From: Clostridium sp. OS1-26 | Lineage (GTDB): Bacteria > Bacillota > Clostridia > Clostridiales > Clostridiaceae | Length of the DNA stretch: 64,000 bases | Assembly (NCBI RefSeq): GCF_030915445.1 | Contig: NZ_CP133264.1 | Span: 558,001 to 622,000 of the forward strand | Direction: 5' to 3' | Shown: positions 53,457 to 63,696 of the stretch, in pieces | How positions within the stretch are numbered: position 1 is the stretch's first letter | How the letters are laid out: every line of letters starts with the position of its first letter | Position numbers and translations under genes: made by a program | The notes under the pieces: generated by a model | Seen by the model: the letters and a program-made list of their open reading frames with translations, nothing else | The model's database searches: none | Told to the model about the DNA's origin: nothing

Positions 53457-53652
53457 AAAAAACGAAATAAAACCCCACCACGCCGTATCCTGAGCTATGT
53501 TTGAACCCGCTCTCGCAGGTGGGCATCTCCTTTTTACTTCTTGTTCTCAGGGAAAACTGCCTGAGCATCACATTCCATAAAAAGAGTCCGATTCCCATTT
53601 CAAAATTGTTGGGTCAATATAAACTCACTCTACGCACATGGTAGGAATTTTT
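53457..53652 (-). ncRNA. ssrS: 6S-like RNA, second copy, downstream of aspS
   Basis: On the minus strand the ends CCTACCATG (5') and CGTGGTGGG (3') pair perfectly over 9 bp as a closing stem. The 3' part reads GCCCACCTGCGAGAGCGGG, then TTCAAACATAGC and ACGGCG, the layout found in 6S RNAs (CACCT, GGGTTCAA, GCGGCG). It continues GGGGTTTTATTTCGTTTTTTT, a built-in terminator. TATAAT (53659-53664) stands seven bases before the start. Position beside aspS matches 6S-1 in Bacillus. The size is about 195 nt. Confidence 0.75.
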
Positions 53653-53726
53653 ACATTAATTATATATTTTCTTTGAGAATATTATATCATATTTTTCAGA
53701 ATTTATCTATAATTCATTTAATTAAA

Positions 53727-55514
53727 TTATTCATTTTTTTCTTCTATTATACCTATTCCTAGGTCTTTTAATTGTCCTTCATCTACAACATTAGGTGCTT
53801 CAGTTAAAGGACAGAATGCATTTTGGTTCTTAGGGAATGCTATAACATCCTTTATGTTATCTGTACCAGCAAGGAACATAACCATTCTGTCAAAACCATA
53901 AGCAAGACCGCCATGTGGTGGTGGACCAAACTTAAATGCATCTAATAAGAATCCAAACTTTTCTTGAGCCGCTTCTTTTGAATGGCCTATAACATTAAAC
54001 ATTTTTTCTTGAAGCTTTGTATCATGTATTCTGATACTTCCTCCTCCAAGTTCCTCACCATTTAAAACTATATCATAAGCTTTAGCTCTTACCCTTGCTA
54101 AATCAGTATCTAAATATTGAATATCTTCATCCATTGGCATAGTGAATGGATGATGTTCTGCCTGGAATCTTCCTTCTTCTTCATTATATGAGAAAAGAGG
54201 GAACTCTGTTATCCATACAAATCTAAATTCTTTATTATTTTCAAGAATTCCTAGTTCCTTTGCCATATGAAGTCTTAAAGCACCAAGACTTTGGAAAACT
54301 GTACTATTTTTATCTGCAACTATTAATATTAAATCTCCAACTTTAGCATCTATAGAATTTAAAATATTTTTAGCTTGCTCTTCTGTTAAAAACTTACTTA
54401 TAGATGACTTAATTTCATCTTCTTTATAAGCTATCCATGCTAATCCCTTAGCTCCATATGTTTTTACAAATTCAACCAACTTGTCAATTTGCTTTCTTCC
54501 CATACCTGCACTGCTTCCAGCCTTTATAGCTCTTACTGATCCACCATTTGTGATTGCATCCTGGAATACTTTGAAATCTACGTCTTTAACAGCTTCAGTT
54601 AAATCATTTATTTCCATTCCAAATCTCAAATCTGGTTTATCTGAACCATACTTCTCCATAGCTATTCTATATGGCATTCTTTCTATCGGAAGTTTAACAT
54701 CTACTCCTAGAATATCCTTAAAAACTCTTTGAATTAGTCTCTCATTCAATTCTATAACATCATCTTGTTGAACAAAGGATAGCTCCATGTCTATTTGAGT
54801 AAACTCTGGTTGCCTATTTGCTCTTAAATCTTCATCTCTAAAACACTTTGCTATTTGAAAGTATCTATCATAGCCTGATACCATTAACAACTGCTTAAAT
54901 AGCTGTGGAGACTGTGGAAGAGCATAAAACATTCCTGGATAGTTTCTACTTGGCACAAGATAGTCTCTTGCTCCCTCTGGCGTACTCTTTGTAAGTATAG
55001 GAGTTTCCATTTCTAAAAATCCATTCTCGTCTAAGAAATCTCTTACCACTTTAGCTGCCTTATGTCTTGTCATAAGAATTCTCTGCATATCTGGTCTTCT
55101 TAAATCCAAATATCTATATTTTAATCTAACATTTTCACCAGCATCTAGGTCTTCTTTTATGTATATAGGTGGCGTCTCTGATTCTGATAATATCTTTATG
55201 GACTCACCCTTTAATTCAACCATTCCTGTAGGAATCTCTGTATTCGGAGACTCTCTTTTAACTAAGGTTCCTGTAACAGCTATACAGTATTCTGATCTTA
55301 ATGAATCAGCTTTTTCAAAAGCTTCTTTGTTTATTTCCTCTCCAAATACTACTTGAAGAATTCCTGTTCTATCTCTTAAATCTACAAATATAAGTCCTCC
55401 AAGATTTCTTCTTCTTTGAACCCATCCCATAACAGTAAATTGATTATCTACATGGGATTCTCTTAATTGTCCACACATAATCGTTCTTTTAAGCCCTCTT
55501 AATGCTTCTCCCAT
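53727..55514 (-). CDS. aspS: Aspartyl-tRNA synthetase
   Basis: The 595-aa protein is a bacterial-type AspRS. The anticodon-binding OB fold lies at the start (MGWVQRRRNLGGLIFVDLRD, about 28-47). Class II motif 2 is FRDEDLRANRQPEFTQID, then a GAD insertion domain, and motif 3 is AYGFDRMVMFL near the end. It charges tRNA-Asp, and in genomes lacking AsnRS can be non-discriminating. It follows hisS by 29 bp. The second 6S RNA lies just past its stop. Confidence 0.97.
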   Translation of the reverse strand: MGEALRGLKRTIMCGQLRESHVDNQFTVMGWVQRRRNLGGLIFVDLRDRTGILQVVFGEEINKEAFEKADSLRSEYCIAVTGTLVKRESPNTEIPTGMVELKGESIKILSESETPPIYIKEDLDAGENVRLKYRYLDLRRPDMQRILMTRHKAAKVVRDFLDENGFLEMETPILTKSTPEGARDYLVPSRNYPGMFYALPQSPQLFKQLLMVSGYDRYFQIAKCFRDEDLRANRQPEFTQIDMELSFVQQDDVIELNERLIQRVFKDILGVDVKLPIERMPYRIAMEKYGSDKPDLRFGMEINDLTEAVKDVDFKVFQDAITNGGSVRAIKAGSSAGMGRKQIDKLVEFVKTYGAKGLAWIAYKEDEIKSSISKFLTEEQAKNILNSIDAKVGDLILIVADKNSTVFQSLGALRLHMAKELGILENNKEFRFVWITEFPLFSYNEEEGRFQAEHHPFTMPMDEDIQYLDTDLARVRAKAYDIVLNGEELGGGSIRIHDTKLQEKMFNVIGHSKEAAQEKFGFLLDAFKFGPPPHGGLAYGFDRMVMFLAGTDNIKDVIAFPKNQNAFCPLTEAPNVVDEGQLKDLGIGIIEEKNE

Positions 55515-55543
55515 TTTTTATTCCTCCAAATTCATAATTGATT

Positions 55544-56797
55544 TTAGTTGTTATTTATAAGCTCTACTATAGCATTTAAGTCGTTAAGGTTTACTTCAAT
55601 TTGCTCACCATCAACCATTCTTTTAAACTTTGCTATTCCTGATTGCAATTCATCATCACCTAGAATCACAGAAAATTTAGCTTCTATTTTATTTGCATAT
55701 TTCATTTCAGCCTTCACTTTTCTATTCATGTGGTCACACTCACATTTGACTCCCTTTTCTCTTAAAGAATTAACAAACCTTAAAGCTTCTATTTTAGCAT
55801 CTACGCCAACTGCACCTACATATAGTTCGATATAAGCATCTTTTGGGATTTCAATTCCATGCTCTTCAAGAGTCAGAAGAGTTCTTTCTATTCCCATACC
55901 AAATCCCATTGCAGGCATAGATGGACCTCCTACTTCTTCTATAAGATAGTCATATCTTCCACCACCACAAACAGTAATGTTCTTATCTATTATTTCAAAT
56001 ACAGTTTTGCTATAATAATCTAATCCTCTTACTATATGTGGATCTATTTTAAACTCTATTCCTAATACCTTTAGATACTTTTGCAGACTTTCAAAGTGCT
56101 CATTACATTCATCACACAAATAATCTAAAATTATTGGAGCACCCTCTACTATTTCCTTGCAATTTTCAACTTTACAATCAAGTATTCTCATAGGATTTTT
56201 ATCAAATCTTGTTTCACAAGTCTTACAAAGATTATGTAAGTTATCCTTAAGAAAAGCTTTTAAAGCATCATTATAATTCTTTCTGCATTTAGGACATCCT
56301 ATGCTGTTTATGTTAAGGGTTAGCCCCTCTACTCCTAACTCTTTATAAACTCTCATAGCAAGGCTTATAACTTCTGCATCTGCTGAGGCCTCTTGTGCAC
56401 CAAATATCTCTATACCAAACTGGTGATGTTCTCTAAGCCTTCCCTTTTGAACATTCTCATATCTTAACACTGGAGTGAAATAATAAAGCTTTGTTGGTTG
56501 AGATTCGTTATATAAGCTGCTTTCTACAAATGCTCTCACTGCCGGTGATGTTCCTTCCGGCTTAAGTGTTATACTTCTATCAGCTTTATCATTAAAAGTA
56601 TACATTTCTTTCTGAACAACATCTGTAGTTTCACCTACTCCCCTTTCAAAAAGCTCCGTATACTCAAAAACTGGAGTTCTAATTTCTCTATATCCATAGG
56701 ATGCTGCAATATTTTTAAATTTTTCTTCTAGGTAATGCCACTTATATGAGTCTCCAGGCAATACGTCTTTAGTACCCTTCGGCGCCTGTATAATCAT
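55544..56797 (-). CDS. hisS: Histidyl-tRNA synthetase
   Basis: The product is 417 aa from the ATG at 56795-56797, five bases after GGAGGAG; an in-frame extension to 56839 precedes this site and overlaps hemZ. Class II motifs include KGTKDVLP near the start, [33 protein letters not shown] (about 110-126) and [11 protein letters not shown]. The chain carries a zinc-type CPKC...CETC...CDEC segment in the middle. It is co-transcribed with aspS. Confidence 0.96.
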   Translation of the reverse strand: MIIQAPKGTKDVLPGDSYKWHYLEEKFKNIAASYGYREIRTPVFEYTELFERGVGETTDVVQKEMYTFNDKADRSITLKPEGTSPAVRAFVESSLYNESQPTKLYYFTPVLRYENVQKGRLREHHQFGIEIFGAQEASADAEVISLAMRVYKELGVEGLTLNINSIGCPKCRKNYNDALKAFLKDNLHNLCKTCETRFDKNPMRILDCKVENCKEIVEGAPIILDYLCDECNEHFESLQKYLKVLGIEFKIDPHIVRGLDYYSKTVFEIIDKNITVCGGGRYDYLIEEVGGPSMPAMGFGMGIERTLLTLEEHGIEIPKDAYIELYVGAVGVDAKIEALRFVNSLREKGVKCECDHMNRKVKAEMKYANKIEAKFSVILGDDELQSGIAKFKRMVDGEQIEVNLNDLNAIVELINNN

Positions 56798-56831
56798 CTT
56801 ATCTCCTCCTCTGTCTCTGCAACTAAAGATA

Positions 56832-58267
56832 TTATCCATAAAGAGTATCTAAAAGATTTAACTTTTTTTCTACCATTTCTTCTACTCTATTTATATATTC
56901 TCTAACATCTTTAACATTAGCGTGTCTCTCTATTCTATTTTCATCTAAAAATACGACTTTAGTTACCGCATCAGCACCGCAAGCTATAATGGTCTGTTTT
57001 TCTTCAATCATTTGAATATTATATAAACCTTCTTTTCCAGTCTCACAATAGCCTACGTTTTCCATATTACCTACCATATTTTTTTGTCTATACATGTAGT
57101 ATGGATTTATATTTAATCTTTTGGCTAAATTTACTGTTTCCTCATACATTAAATTAAGCTCTTCCTGCTCTGGTACATGAAAATCCATCTTGTTAATAAT
57201 ATTTTCATGCAGCTTTGATCCTCTTTTTACTGACATACCATGAACAGTAATGCTATCTGGTGTAAGATCAAAAATTTTATCACAGGTTTTTCTTATATAG
57301 CTTAAATCTTCTCCTGGGAGTCCTACAATTATGTCCATATTTATGTTGTCTAATCCACATTGCCTTGCCAAATTAAATTTATCGATTACTTCATCTACAC
57401 TATGTCTTCTACCAATTAACTTTAATGTATCATCATTCATTGTTTGTGGATTTATACTTATTCTATCTACCTTATATTTTTTCATACTTTCCAATTTGCT
57501 CATAGTTATACTATCCGGTCTACCACATTCCACTGTAAACTCTTGAACTTTATTTTCTCTGACAAAACTATTATATATATGTGCCATAATTTTTTCAAAT
57601 TGTTCATCATTTATCGCTGTAGGAGTTCCCCCGCCAAAATAAACACATTCAATATCTAACTTTTTTTCTTTTATGTATCTTGCTATTTCTTCTATTTCAA
57701 AATACAAACCTTTTAAATAAGGCTCAACAACACTTTTGCAACCTTCAATTGGATTAGATGTAAATGAACAGTATAAACATCTTGTAGGGCAAAAAGGCAT
57801 GCCAACATAGACACTAATTTTATTAGCATTTTCATTTATTAATTCTTTTTCAACCTTTGCAATCTTTATGCATAATTCTACTTTATCTCTTCTAGTATAA
57901 AAGTGTTTATAAAAATAGCCTACTATATATTCATCATCTTTTCCTTCATTTATTAAAGATAAGGCTATCTTGCTTGGCCTTATTCCCACTAATGTTCCCC
58001 ATGGCATAATTTTGCCACTTCTCTCTGAAAAATACTTAAATATAAATTTTTTAATATTTTCTTTATGTGTTAAATCACTCTCAAAAAATCTTCTCTATGT
58101 AATTCTTCTTCTTTATCTTTTACAATAACACTTTCTTCATTAATATCAATATAAAAATCCCAATTATTATCAACAAATTCTACATCTACAGATGCATAGA
58201 ATATGTTAACCATCAGGTATACATCATATCTATAGTCCATATTATTTAATTTTATACTAATTTTCAT
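56832..58267 (-). pseudogene. hemZ: Radical SAM HemZ-type coproporphyrinogen III oxidase-like protein, frameshifted by one base
   Basis: Frame one (58267 to 58070) encodes the N-terminus MKISIKLNNMDYRYDVYLMV through HREDF. Frame two carries FESDLTHKENIKKF..., MPWGTLVGIRPSKI, the radical SAM CxxxCxxC (CPTRCLYC), GGGTPTAIND and a GRPDSI segment. The span is 1436 nt, so one T added to the T6 run at 58083-58088 gives 479 codons, the usual HemZ length. Oxygen-independent heme or related oxidation is the family role; some members are not true HemN. Sequencing error is likely. Confidence 0.92.
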
Positions 58268-58301
58268 TGCTGCTTATTTATTAAGCCTCCTTTTAAATTA
58301 A

Positions 58302-58440
58302 AAAATGAAACTCATTCTCCTTTCGTCGAATGAGTACTCGCTGAGTAAGCGATCATCACAAAATCAGCACGCTGTGTAAGTGACTATCACCAAATCATAG
58401 ATTTGGGATATCTACTTAAGATTTTGGATTCCTGCTTAAT
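58302..58440 (-). repeat. Repeat family B, copy 2 (expanded)
   Basis: It shares AAATGAAACTC, TTCTCCTTTCGTCGAATGAG, CCAAATCATAGATTTGG and CCTGCTTAA with copies at 32641-32723 and 59191-59268. A central block (GAGTAAGCGATCATCACAAA, then GTGTAAGTGACTATCACCAA) repeats a unit, so the copy is about 60 bases longer. It lies between hemZ and the metallo-beta-lactamase gene. Confidence 0.85.
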
Positions 58441-58470
58441 AGAGAATACTCTCCATTTTTAACGTGCATT

Positions 58471-59070
58471 TTACAAAAATGGGTTATGAACTCTTTCTCT
58501 CCCTATACTGCTTTGTGATCCATGCCCTGGAAATACTGTAATATTATCTGGTAATATCATAAGTTTATTTTTTATATTACTTATAATTGCATCAAAGTCT
58601 CCTCCTGCAAGATCTGTTCTTCCTATAGACCCTGCAAACAATGTATCACCTGTAAATACAACATCCTCTACCATAAAACAAATTCCACCTGGTGTATGGC
58701 CTGGCGTGTGAATACATTTGATTTCAATGTCTCCTATTTTTAAAGTATCACCTTCATTTAAGAATTTATCTACTTTTCCAATAACATTACCATAAATATA
58801 TTCACCATTTTCCATCATTCTATAATCTTTTTCATTAATATAAATAGGTGCATTATACTCTTCTTGCAACTGAATTGCTGCTCCAGTATGATCTGTATGA
58901 CCATGAGTTAACAATATATATTTTACTTTTGCGTCCATTTCGTTGACAGCTTTTATTAAATCCTCGGAATCTCCACCCGGATCAATTACTGCTGTTTCTT
59001 TTGTATCCTCATCCATTAGTATAAAACAATTAGCTGCATAAACTCCCGCAGGAATTCTTTTTATCTTCAT
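58471..59070 (-). CDS. Metallo-beta-lactamase-fold hydrolase (glyoxalase II-like)
   Basis: The 199-aa protein has the full metal set: LTHGHTDHTG (about 54-63), a second histidine HTPGHTPGG (about 121-129), the bridging Asp in FTGDTLFAGSIGRTD and a final FPGHG. The family cleaves thioesters such as S-lactoylglutathione or other substrates; which one applies is unknown. It lies between hemZ and dtd. AGGGGAATG-type ribosome site. Confidence 0.93.
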   Translation of the reverse strand: MKIKRIPAGVYAANCFILMDEDTKETAVIDPGGDSEDLIKAVNEMDAKVKYILLTHGHTDHTGAAIQLQEEYNAPIYINEKDYRMMENGEYIYGNVIGKVDKFLNEGDTLKIGDIEIKCIHTPGHTPGGICFMVEDVVFTGDTLFAGSIGRTDLAGGDFDAIISNIKNKLMILPDNITVFPGHGSQSSIGRERVHNPFL

Positions 59071-59190
59071 AACATTCCCCTCCTGAAATTACTGACAACC
59101 TAATCTTAGGCACATGAAAATAAATATCAAGTCAAATAGACTACCATACCGGTCTTAGGCATCTTCACATGCCTTATTTCTATACAATAA

Positions 59191-59268
59191 TTAAATGAAA
59201 CTCCTTCTCCTTTTGTCGAATGAGTAAGCGACCATCACAAAATCATAGATTTTGGATGCCTGCTTAAA
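59191..59268 (-). repeat. Repeat family B, copy 3, overlapping the end of dtd
   Basis: The minus strand reads TTAAGCAGGCATCC, an AAATC/GATTT hairpin, GTGATGGTCGCTTACTCATT and ends GAGTTTCATTTAA. It begins at the TAA stop of dtd (59264-59266), so the element supplies the stop codon. Confidence 0.85.
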
Positions 59269-59713
59269 AGTTTTTCTTACTATCTATCATAATAGTAACA
59301 GGACCATCATTTTCTATTGTCACTTTCATATCAGCACCAAACTTTCCTGTTTCCACCTTGGAGACTTCTTGTCTGCATAGTCTCACAAATTCTTCATACA
59401 TCTTTTCTGCATCATCACCACCCAAAGCTTCAATAAAACTTGGTCGGCGACCTTTTCTGCAGTCTCCATATAGGGTAAACTGTGAAACTACTAGTAATTC
59501 ACCAGATATATCCATAAGTGACTTATTAAGTTTTCCATCTTCATCTTCAAATATTCTTAAATTTAATATTTTATCTTTCATGTAACTTATGTCTTCGGCT
59601 GTATCTTCTTTAGATATGCCAAGCAAAACATTTAATCCTTTTTGTATTTCTCCAATTTTCTCCCCATTTACTTCTACTTTAGAGTATTTAACTCTTTGCA
59701 CTACTGCGCGCAT
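59264..59713 (-). CDS. dtd: D-aminoacyl-tRNA deacylase
   Basis: The 149-aa protein has the conserved SQFTLYGD (about 78-85) and the cis-Gly-Pro motif [10 protein letters not shown] (about 134-143). It removes D-amino acids and misloaded glycine from tRNA. The last codons read KKNF, then TAA inside a family B repeat, so the C-terminus may have been reshaped by the insertion. It follows relA by 30 bp. Confidence 0.95.
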   Translation of the reverse strand: MRAVVQRVKYSKVEVNGEKIGEIQKGLNVLLGISKEDTAEDISYMKDKILNLRIFEDEDGKLNKSLMDISGELLVVSQFTLYGDCRKGRRPSFIEALGGDDAEKMYEEFVRLCRQEVSKVETGKFGADMKVTIENDGPVTIMIDSKKNF

Positions 59714-59743
59714 ATAATCCCCCCTTATAAGCCTTTCACATAA

Positions 59744-61924
59744 TTAATTTTTTGTTCTATAAACATCAAGAACTCCCTTGAGTTTTTTTATCTTTTTCAT
59801 TACATCCTTGAGGTCTTCAATGGCAATTATTTTTAATTTAATATTTATTAGAGCTATTCCATTCTTAGCAGGTTTAGCATTTACCGCATAAAGTGATGTT
59901 TTACTGCTACTTATTATTTCCATTGATTCAGCTAGCAGGCCTTCTCTATCTTCAGCCTTAATCTGTATTTCCGCTACATATTCAGCACCTTTTGGTCTAC
60001 CCCAGCTTACTTCAACAAGTTTATTATCTTCATTTTTTAATAAGTAATCAATATTTTTACAGTCTTCTCTATGAATTGATACCCCCCTGCCTTTTGTTAT
60101 ATAACCAACAATCTCATCTCCCGGAACTGGATTGCAGCATTTTGCAAACCTTACAAGTACATTTGTTTCACCTTTGACAATTATACCTGGCGCTTTAACT
60201 TTTGATTTATTATTATGTTGCTTATTGTTTCTATTCAGCTGCTCTTGTATAACTCTCCATTCATTAACATCAGGTTTAGCAGACTTTGAATAAAGCTCCT
60301 TTAGTTTTCCAACTACAGTAGATGGAACAACAGCTCCTATCCCAACTGCTGCATATAAGTCATCTATAGAGTTCATGTTGTATTTTTTTAACACGCTATC
60401 CAAAATTTCACCTTTGGCAAATTCTCCAAAGTTGTATCCCTGCTTTTTAGTTTCTCTTTCTAAAAGATCCTTGCCTTTTTCAATATTTTCTTCTCTCTTG
60501 GCTCTTTTAAACCATGCTCTTATTTTGCTTTTAGCCTGATTACTCTTAACAAGACTCAACCAATCTATACTAGGTCCCTTTGGAGTACTAGATGCAAGTA
60601 TTTCAACAATCTCTCCCGTTTTAAGGTGATATTCCAGTGGAACCATCTTTCCATTTACCTTTGCACCAACACATCTGTTTCCTATATCAGTATGAATCTT
60701 ATATGCAAAGTCTATAGGCGTAGCATCATTAGGTAAATTTATTACACTACCCTTAGGTGTAAATACAAATACCTCATCTGAAAATAAATCTATTTTAAAA
60801 CCTTCCATAAATTCTTCTGCATCAGAGGTCTCTCTTTGCCATTCAAGAATTTCTCTAAGCCATGTAAGTTTCTTATCTATATCTTCAGCATTTTCAACGC
60901 CTTCTTTATATTTCCAGTGAGCTGCTATACCATATTCTGCTGTTTTATGCATTTCAAAAGTTCTAATCTGTATCTCAAAAGGTTTACCCTGCGGCCCTAT
61001 TACTGTTGAGTGAAGAGATTGGTACATGTTAGGTTTAGGCATAGCGATATAGTCTTTAAATCTTCCCGGTATAGGTTTATATATAGTATGAACTATTCCT
61101 AGAACTGCATAGCAATCCTTAACGGTATCAACAAGTATTCTAAATGCAGTTAAATCAAATATTTGATCAATAGTTCTATTCTTCTTAACCATTTTTCTAT
61201 ATATGCTGTAAAAATGTTTCGGCCTTCCATCTATATCTGATGGTATTCCTGACTTATCAAGACTTTCTCTAAGCTGATTTAATACCAAATGTATATAGTT
61301 CTCTCTTTCAACTCTTTTTTCAGCTATTTTTCTTACTATAAAGTAGTATTCATTTGGATTCATGTATCTAAATGCCAGGTCTTCTAATTCCCACTTTATT
61401 TTAAACATACCTAATCTGTGCGCAAGTGGAGCATAAATATCAAAGGTTTCCTTTGCCTTCTCTTTTTGCTTTTCTACAGGCATGTATTTTAAAGTTCTCA
61501 TATTGTGAAGTCTATCTGCTAACTTGATTAGTATTACCCTAATATCCTTAGCCATAGCAAGCAACATTTTTCTTACATTATCCGCCTGCTGCTCTTCTTT
61601 TGTCTTGTATTTTATCTTTCCGAGTTTGGTTACACCTTCTACAAGGTTTGCAACTTCCTCGCTAAATTCTTTGCTTATTTCTTCATGAGTATAATTTGTA
61701 TCTTCTATTACATCATGCAGTAGTCCTGCTGTAATGGTGCTGGTATCCATGCCCATATCTGCCAATATGCCTGCTACTTCTACTGGATGCATTATATATG
61801 GCTCACCTGATTCACGCCTTTGATCCTTATGTGCATCATAGGCAAGATTATATGCTTTTTTTACCATATCTTTATCTATATTACTGCAATTTTTATCAAT
61901 TTTTTCCATTAATTTTACCAGCAT
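59744..61924 (-). CDS. relA: Bifunctional (p)ppGpp synthetase/hydrolase, RelA/SpoT family
   Basis: The 726-aa protein has an N-terminal HD hydrolase (HPVEVAGILADMG and HDVIEDT, about 47-75). The synthetase domain has GRFKDYIAMPKPNMYQSLHS (about 262-281), then a TGS domain (around 400), a helical and zinc-finger region (CCNPVPGDEIVGY) and a C-terminal ACT domain. It controls the stringent response. It lies between apt and dtd. Confidence 0.97.
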   Translation of the reverse strand: MLVKLMEKIDKNCSNIDKDMVKKAYNLAYDAHKDQRRESGEPYIMHPVEVAGILADMGMDTSTITAGLLHDVIEDTNYTHEEISKEFSEEVANLVEGVTKLGKIKYKTKEEQQADNVRKMLLAMAKDIRVILIKLADRLHNMRTLKYMPVEKQKEKAKETFDIYAPLAHRLGMFKIKWELEDLAFRYMNPNEYYFIVRKIAEKRVERENYIHLVLNQLRESLDKSGIPSDIDGRPKHFYSIYRKMVKKNRTIDQIFDLTAFRILVDTVKDCYAVLGIVHTIYKPIPGRFKDYIAMPKPNMYQSLHSTVIGPQGKPFEIQIRTFEMHKTAEYGIAAHWKYKEGVENAEDIDKKLTWLREILEWQRETSDAEEFMEGFKIDLFSDEVFVFTPKGSVINLPNDATPIDFAYKIHTDIGNRCVGAKVNGKMVPLEYHLKTGEIVEILASSTPKGPSIDWLSLVKSNQAKSKIRAWFKRAKREENIEKGKDLLERETKKQGYNFGEFAKGEILDSVLKKYNMNSIDDLYAAVGIGAVVPSTVVGKLKELYSKSAKPDVNEWRVIQEQLNRNNKQHNNKSKVKAPGIIVKGETNVLVRFAKCCNPVPGDEIVGYITKGRGVSIHREDCKNIDYLLKNEDNKLVEVSWGRPKGAEYVAEIQIKAEDREGLLAESMEIISSSKTSLYAVNAKPAKNGIALINIKLKIIAIEDLKDVMKKIKKLKGVLDVYRTKN

Positions 61925-61944
61925 ACTACTACTCCCTTAAAATC

Positions 61945-61971
61945 AATGGCTGGTTTTGTTAACCAGCCATT
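61945..61971. terminator. 11-bp inverted repeat between apt and relA
   Basis: AATGGCTGGTT (61945-61955) pairs with AACCAGCCATT (61961-61971). It has a T-run only on the plus-strand side, so on the minus strand it may reduce rather than end transcription into relA. Confidence 0.55.
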
Positions 61972-62030
61972 ATTTTTTATTACTATTATATTATATACTG
62001 TAGAAACTTGCAATTTTAAATTTGATACGC

Positions 62031-62549
62031 TTAAATGTCATATTGAACTAGAGATTTTATATTGTAGTTTTTTAATTTTTCTCTTCCGTTTAGCTCTGTT
62101 AACTCCATTACAAAATCTATAGATACAACTTCTCCTCCAACTTGTTCTACAAGTTTTGCAACGGAAGATATAGTTCCTCCAGTAGCCAACAAATCGTCTA
62201 CTATTGCAACTCTTTGTCCTGGTTTTATTGCATCCTTATGTATTTCTAGTTCATCACTGCCATACTCTAGATCGTAACTCATGCTTATAGTATCGTAAGG
62301 AAGCTTTCCTTTCTTTCTTACTGGTATAAAACCTACACATAGAGCATAAGCTACTGGCGCTCCAAATAAAAATCCTCTAGCTTCAGGACCAATAACAACA
62401 TCTATGTTTTTATCCTTTAAATTTTCTGCTATTTTGTCGATTGTATATTTATATGCATTACCATCCTGTAATATTGTAGTCACATCTTTAAAGCTTATAC
62501 CTTCCTTTGGAAATCCTTCTATCACTCTTATTTTTTCCTTTAAATCCAC
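62031..62549 (-). CDS. apt: Adenine phosphoribosyltransferase
   Basis: The product is 172 aa from the GTG at 62547-62549, which has AGAGGGGG at good spacing and gives the family start [17 protein letters not shown]. An in-frame ATG at 62579 lies upstream of that ribosome site. The PRPP-binding motif is [14 protein letters not shown] (about 115-128). It salvages adenine to AMP. The order recJ-like, apt, relA, dtd is standard in clostridia. Confidence 0.95.
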   Translation of the reverse strand: MDLKEKIRVIEGFPKEGISFKDVTTILQDGNAYKYTIDKIAENLKDKNIDVVIGPEARGFLFGAPVAYALCVGFIPVRKKGKLPYDTISMSYDLEYGSDELEIHKDAIKPGQRVAIVDDLLATGGTISSVAKLVEQVGGEVVSIDFVMELTELNGREKLKNYNIKSLVQYDI

Positions 62550-62584
62550 TTGTATTCCCCCTCTAAATAGCATAGACACAATTT

Positions 62585-62612
62585 TAGAAAGTATTAATAA
62601 AAGTACTTTCTA
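62585..62612. terminator. 9-bp inverted repeat between the DHH gene and apt
   Basis: TAGAAAGTA (62585-62593) pairs with TACTTTCTA (62604-62612). Only a weak U-run follows, so read-through into apt is likely. Confidence 0.45.
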
Positions 62613-62659
62613 ATTATATATTAATTATTGACATGTATTCAAGTTTTTAAAATGCTTTC

Positions 62660-63535
62660 CTATAGAACGAATAATTCATTACCTCTTATTTCATTTTTCA
62701 AGTATTTAGCTATCTGCTCTGCCCTATCCATATTGGCAGTGGTAAAAAGCTCTATTGCTATTCTAGCATTGTCCACATATCTTCTATTTTTCATTGAAGG
62801 TATTATGCTGTGCGCTAACATATAGAGGTTTTCTTTATTTATATTAGCAACGTTATATATCTTTATTAAAGCTTTAAACCCATAATTATTTGTATAGTTT
62901 AAGTGATATATTCCTTGGCTAACCATTATTTTATTTTCACCTTTTACTGAAGCACATTTCGAAAGAGTCCCTAACATAACTAAATCCAGATATTTATTGA
63001 TACATTTCATTTGATAGTACATCGATATAGCTTGTGCAAGCTTAAAAGCAATTCCAACTGCAGTTAAATCTTTAAAAGGATACTTACATCCTTTTTGATT
63101 CGGATTGATTATAACGGTCTCAGGTAAATCACCTTTACAATTATGATAATCTGTTATAATAACATCTATTCCTAATTCTTTACATAATTCTACTTCATCA
63201 ACTGAGTTAATACCGCATCCTACAGTAATTATTAAACTTGCCCCTAAAAAATTTATGTGATTTTTTACAATATCAGAATTTATATTAAAGTCTTCGTCCA
63301 TGTCATCTGAAATAAAATATTCAACATCTGCATTTAAATATTTTAGAACAAGCAGTAATAAGGATACAGACGTTATGCAATCTAGATCATAGTAACCATA
63401 AATTACAATTTTTTCTCTTTCATTTACTGCTTTTATTATTCTTTTTAAGGATTCTCCCATCCCTTTTAAAAGAAATGGATCACGTCTGCCCAAACCCCTA
63501 GAATAATATATATTTCTTTCGTGTTTTTCCATCAT
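62660..63535 (-). CDS. RecJ-like DHH-family phosphoesterase, short form
   Basis: The product is 291 aa from the ATG at 63533-63535, five bases after GGAGG; the longer frame to 63562 starts before the ribosome site. Motif I is YYDLDCITS (the usual DYDVDGITS is altered), and the DHH motif is DYHN (DHH changed to DYH). The C-terminal DHHA1 domain of full RecJ is missing. The fold is kept, but loss of a metal histidine suggests changed or lost activity. It lies upstream of apt. Confidence 0.82.
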   Translation of the reverse strand: MMEKHERNIYYSRGLGRRDPFLLKGMGESLKRIIKAVNEREKIVIYGYYDLDCITSVSLLLLVLKYLNADVEYFISDDMDEDFNINSDIVKNHINFLGASLIITVGCGINSVDEVELCKELGIDVIITDYHNCKGDLPETVIINPNQKGCKYPFKDLTAVGIAFKLAQAISMYYQMKCINKYLDLVMLGTLSKCASVKGENKIMVSQGIYHLNYTNNYGFKALIKIYNVANINKENLYMLAHSIIPSMKNRRYVDNARIAIELFTTANMDRAEQIAKYLKNEIRGNELFVL

Positions 63536-63621
63536 ATAATCCTCCAAAATTATCGAAAGCATATATATTATATATGATATTGTCGTTTTTTACAATTACT
63601 TTGTAAATAGAATATTAACAG

Positions 63622-63654
63622 TAAAAAAATCTAGAGCGTTTTATACTCTAGATC
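63622..63654 (-). terminator. Terminator after secF
   Basis: ATCTAGAG (63630-63637) pairs with CTCTAGAT (63647-63654), followed on the minus strand by TTTTTTTACTG. Confidence 0.88.
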
Positions 63655-63696
63655 TTTCCAATTTATCATAATAAAATGATACTTTAAATACATTTT

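Noticed and set aside
55515-58470. T-box leaders ahead of aspS and hisS
   Set aside because: Gaps of about 30 bases leave no room and no T-box sequence (TGGNACCGCG) was seen.
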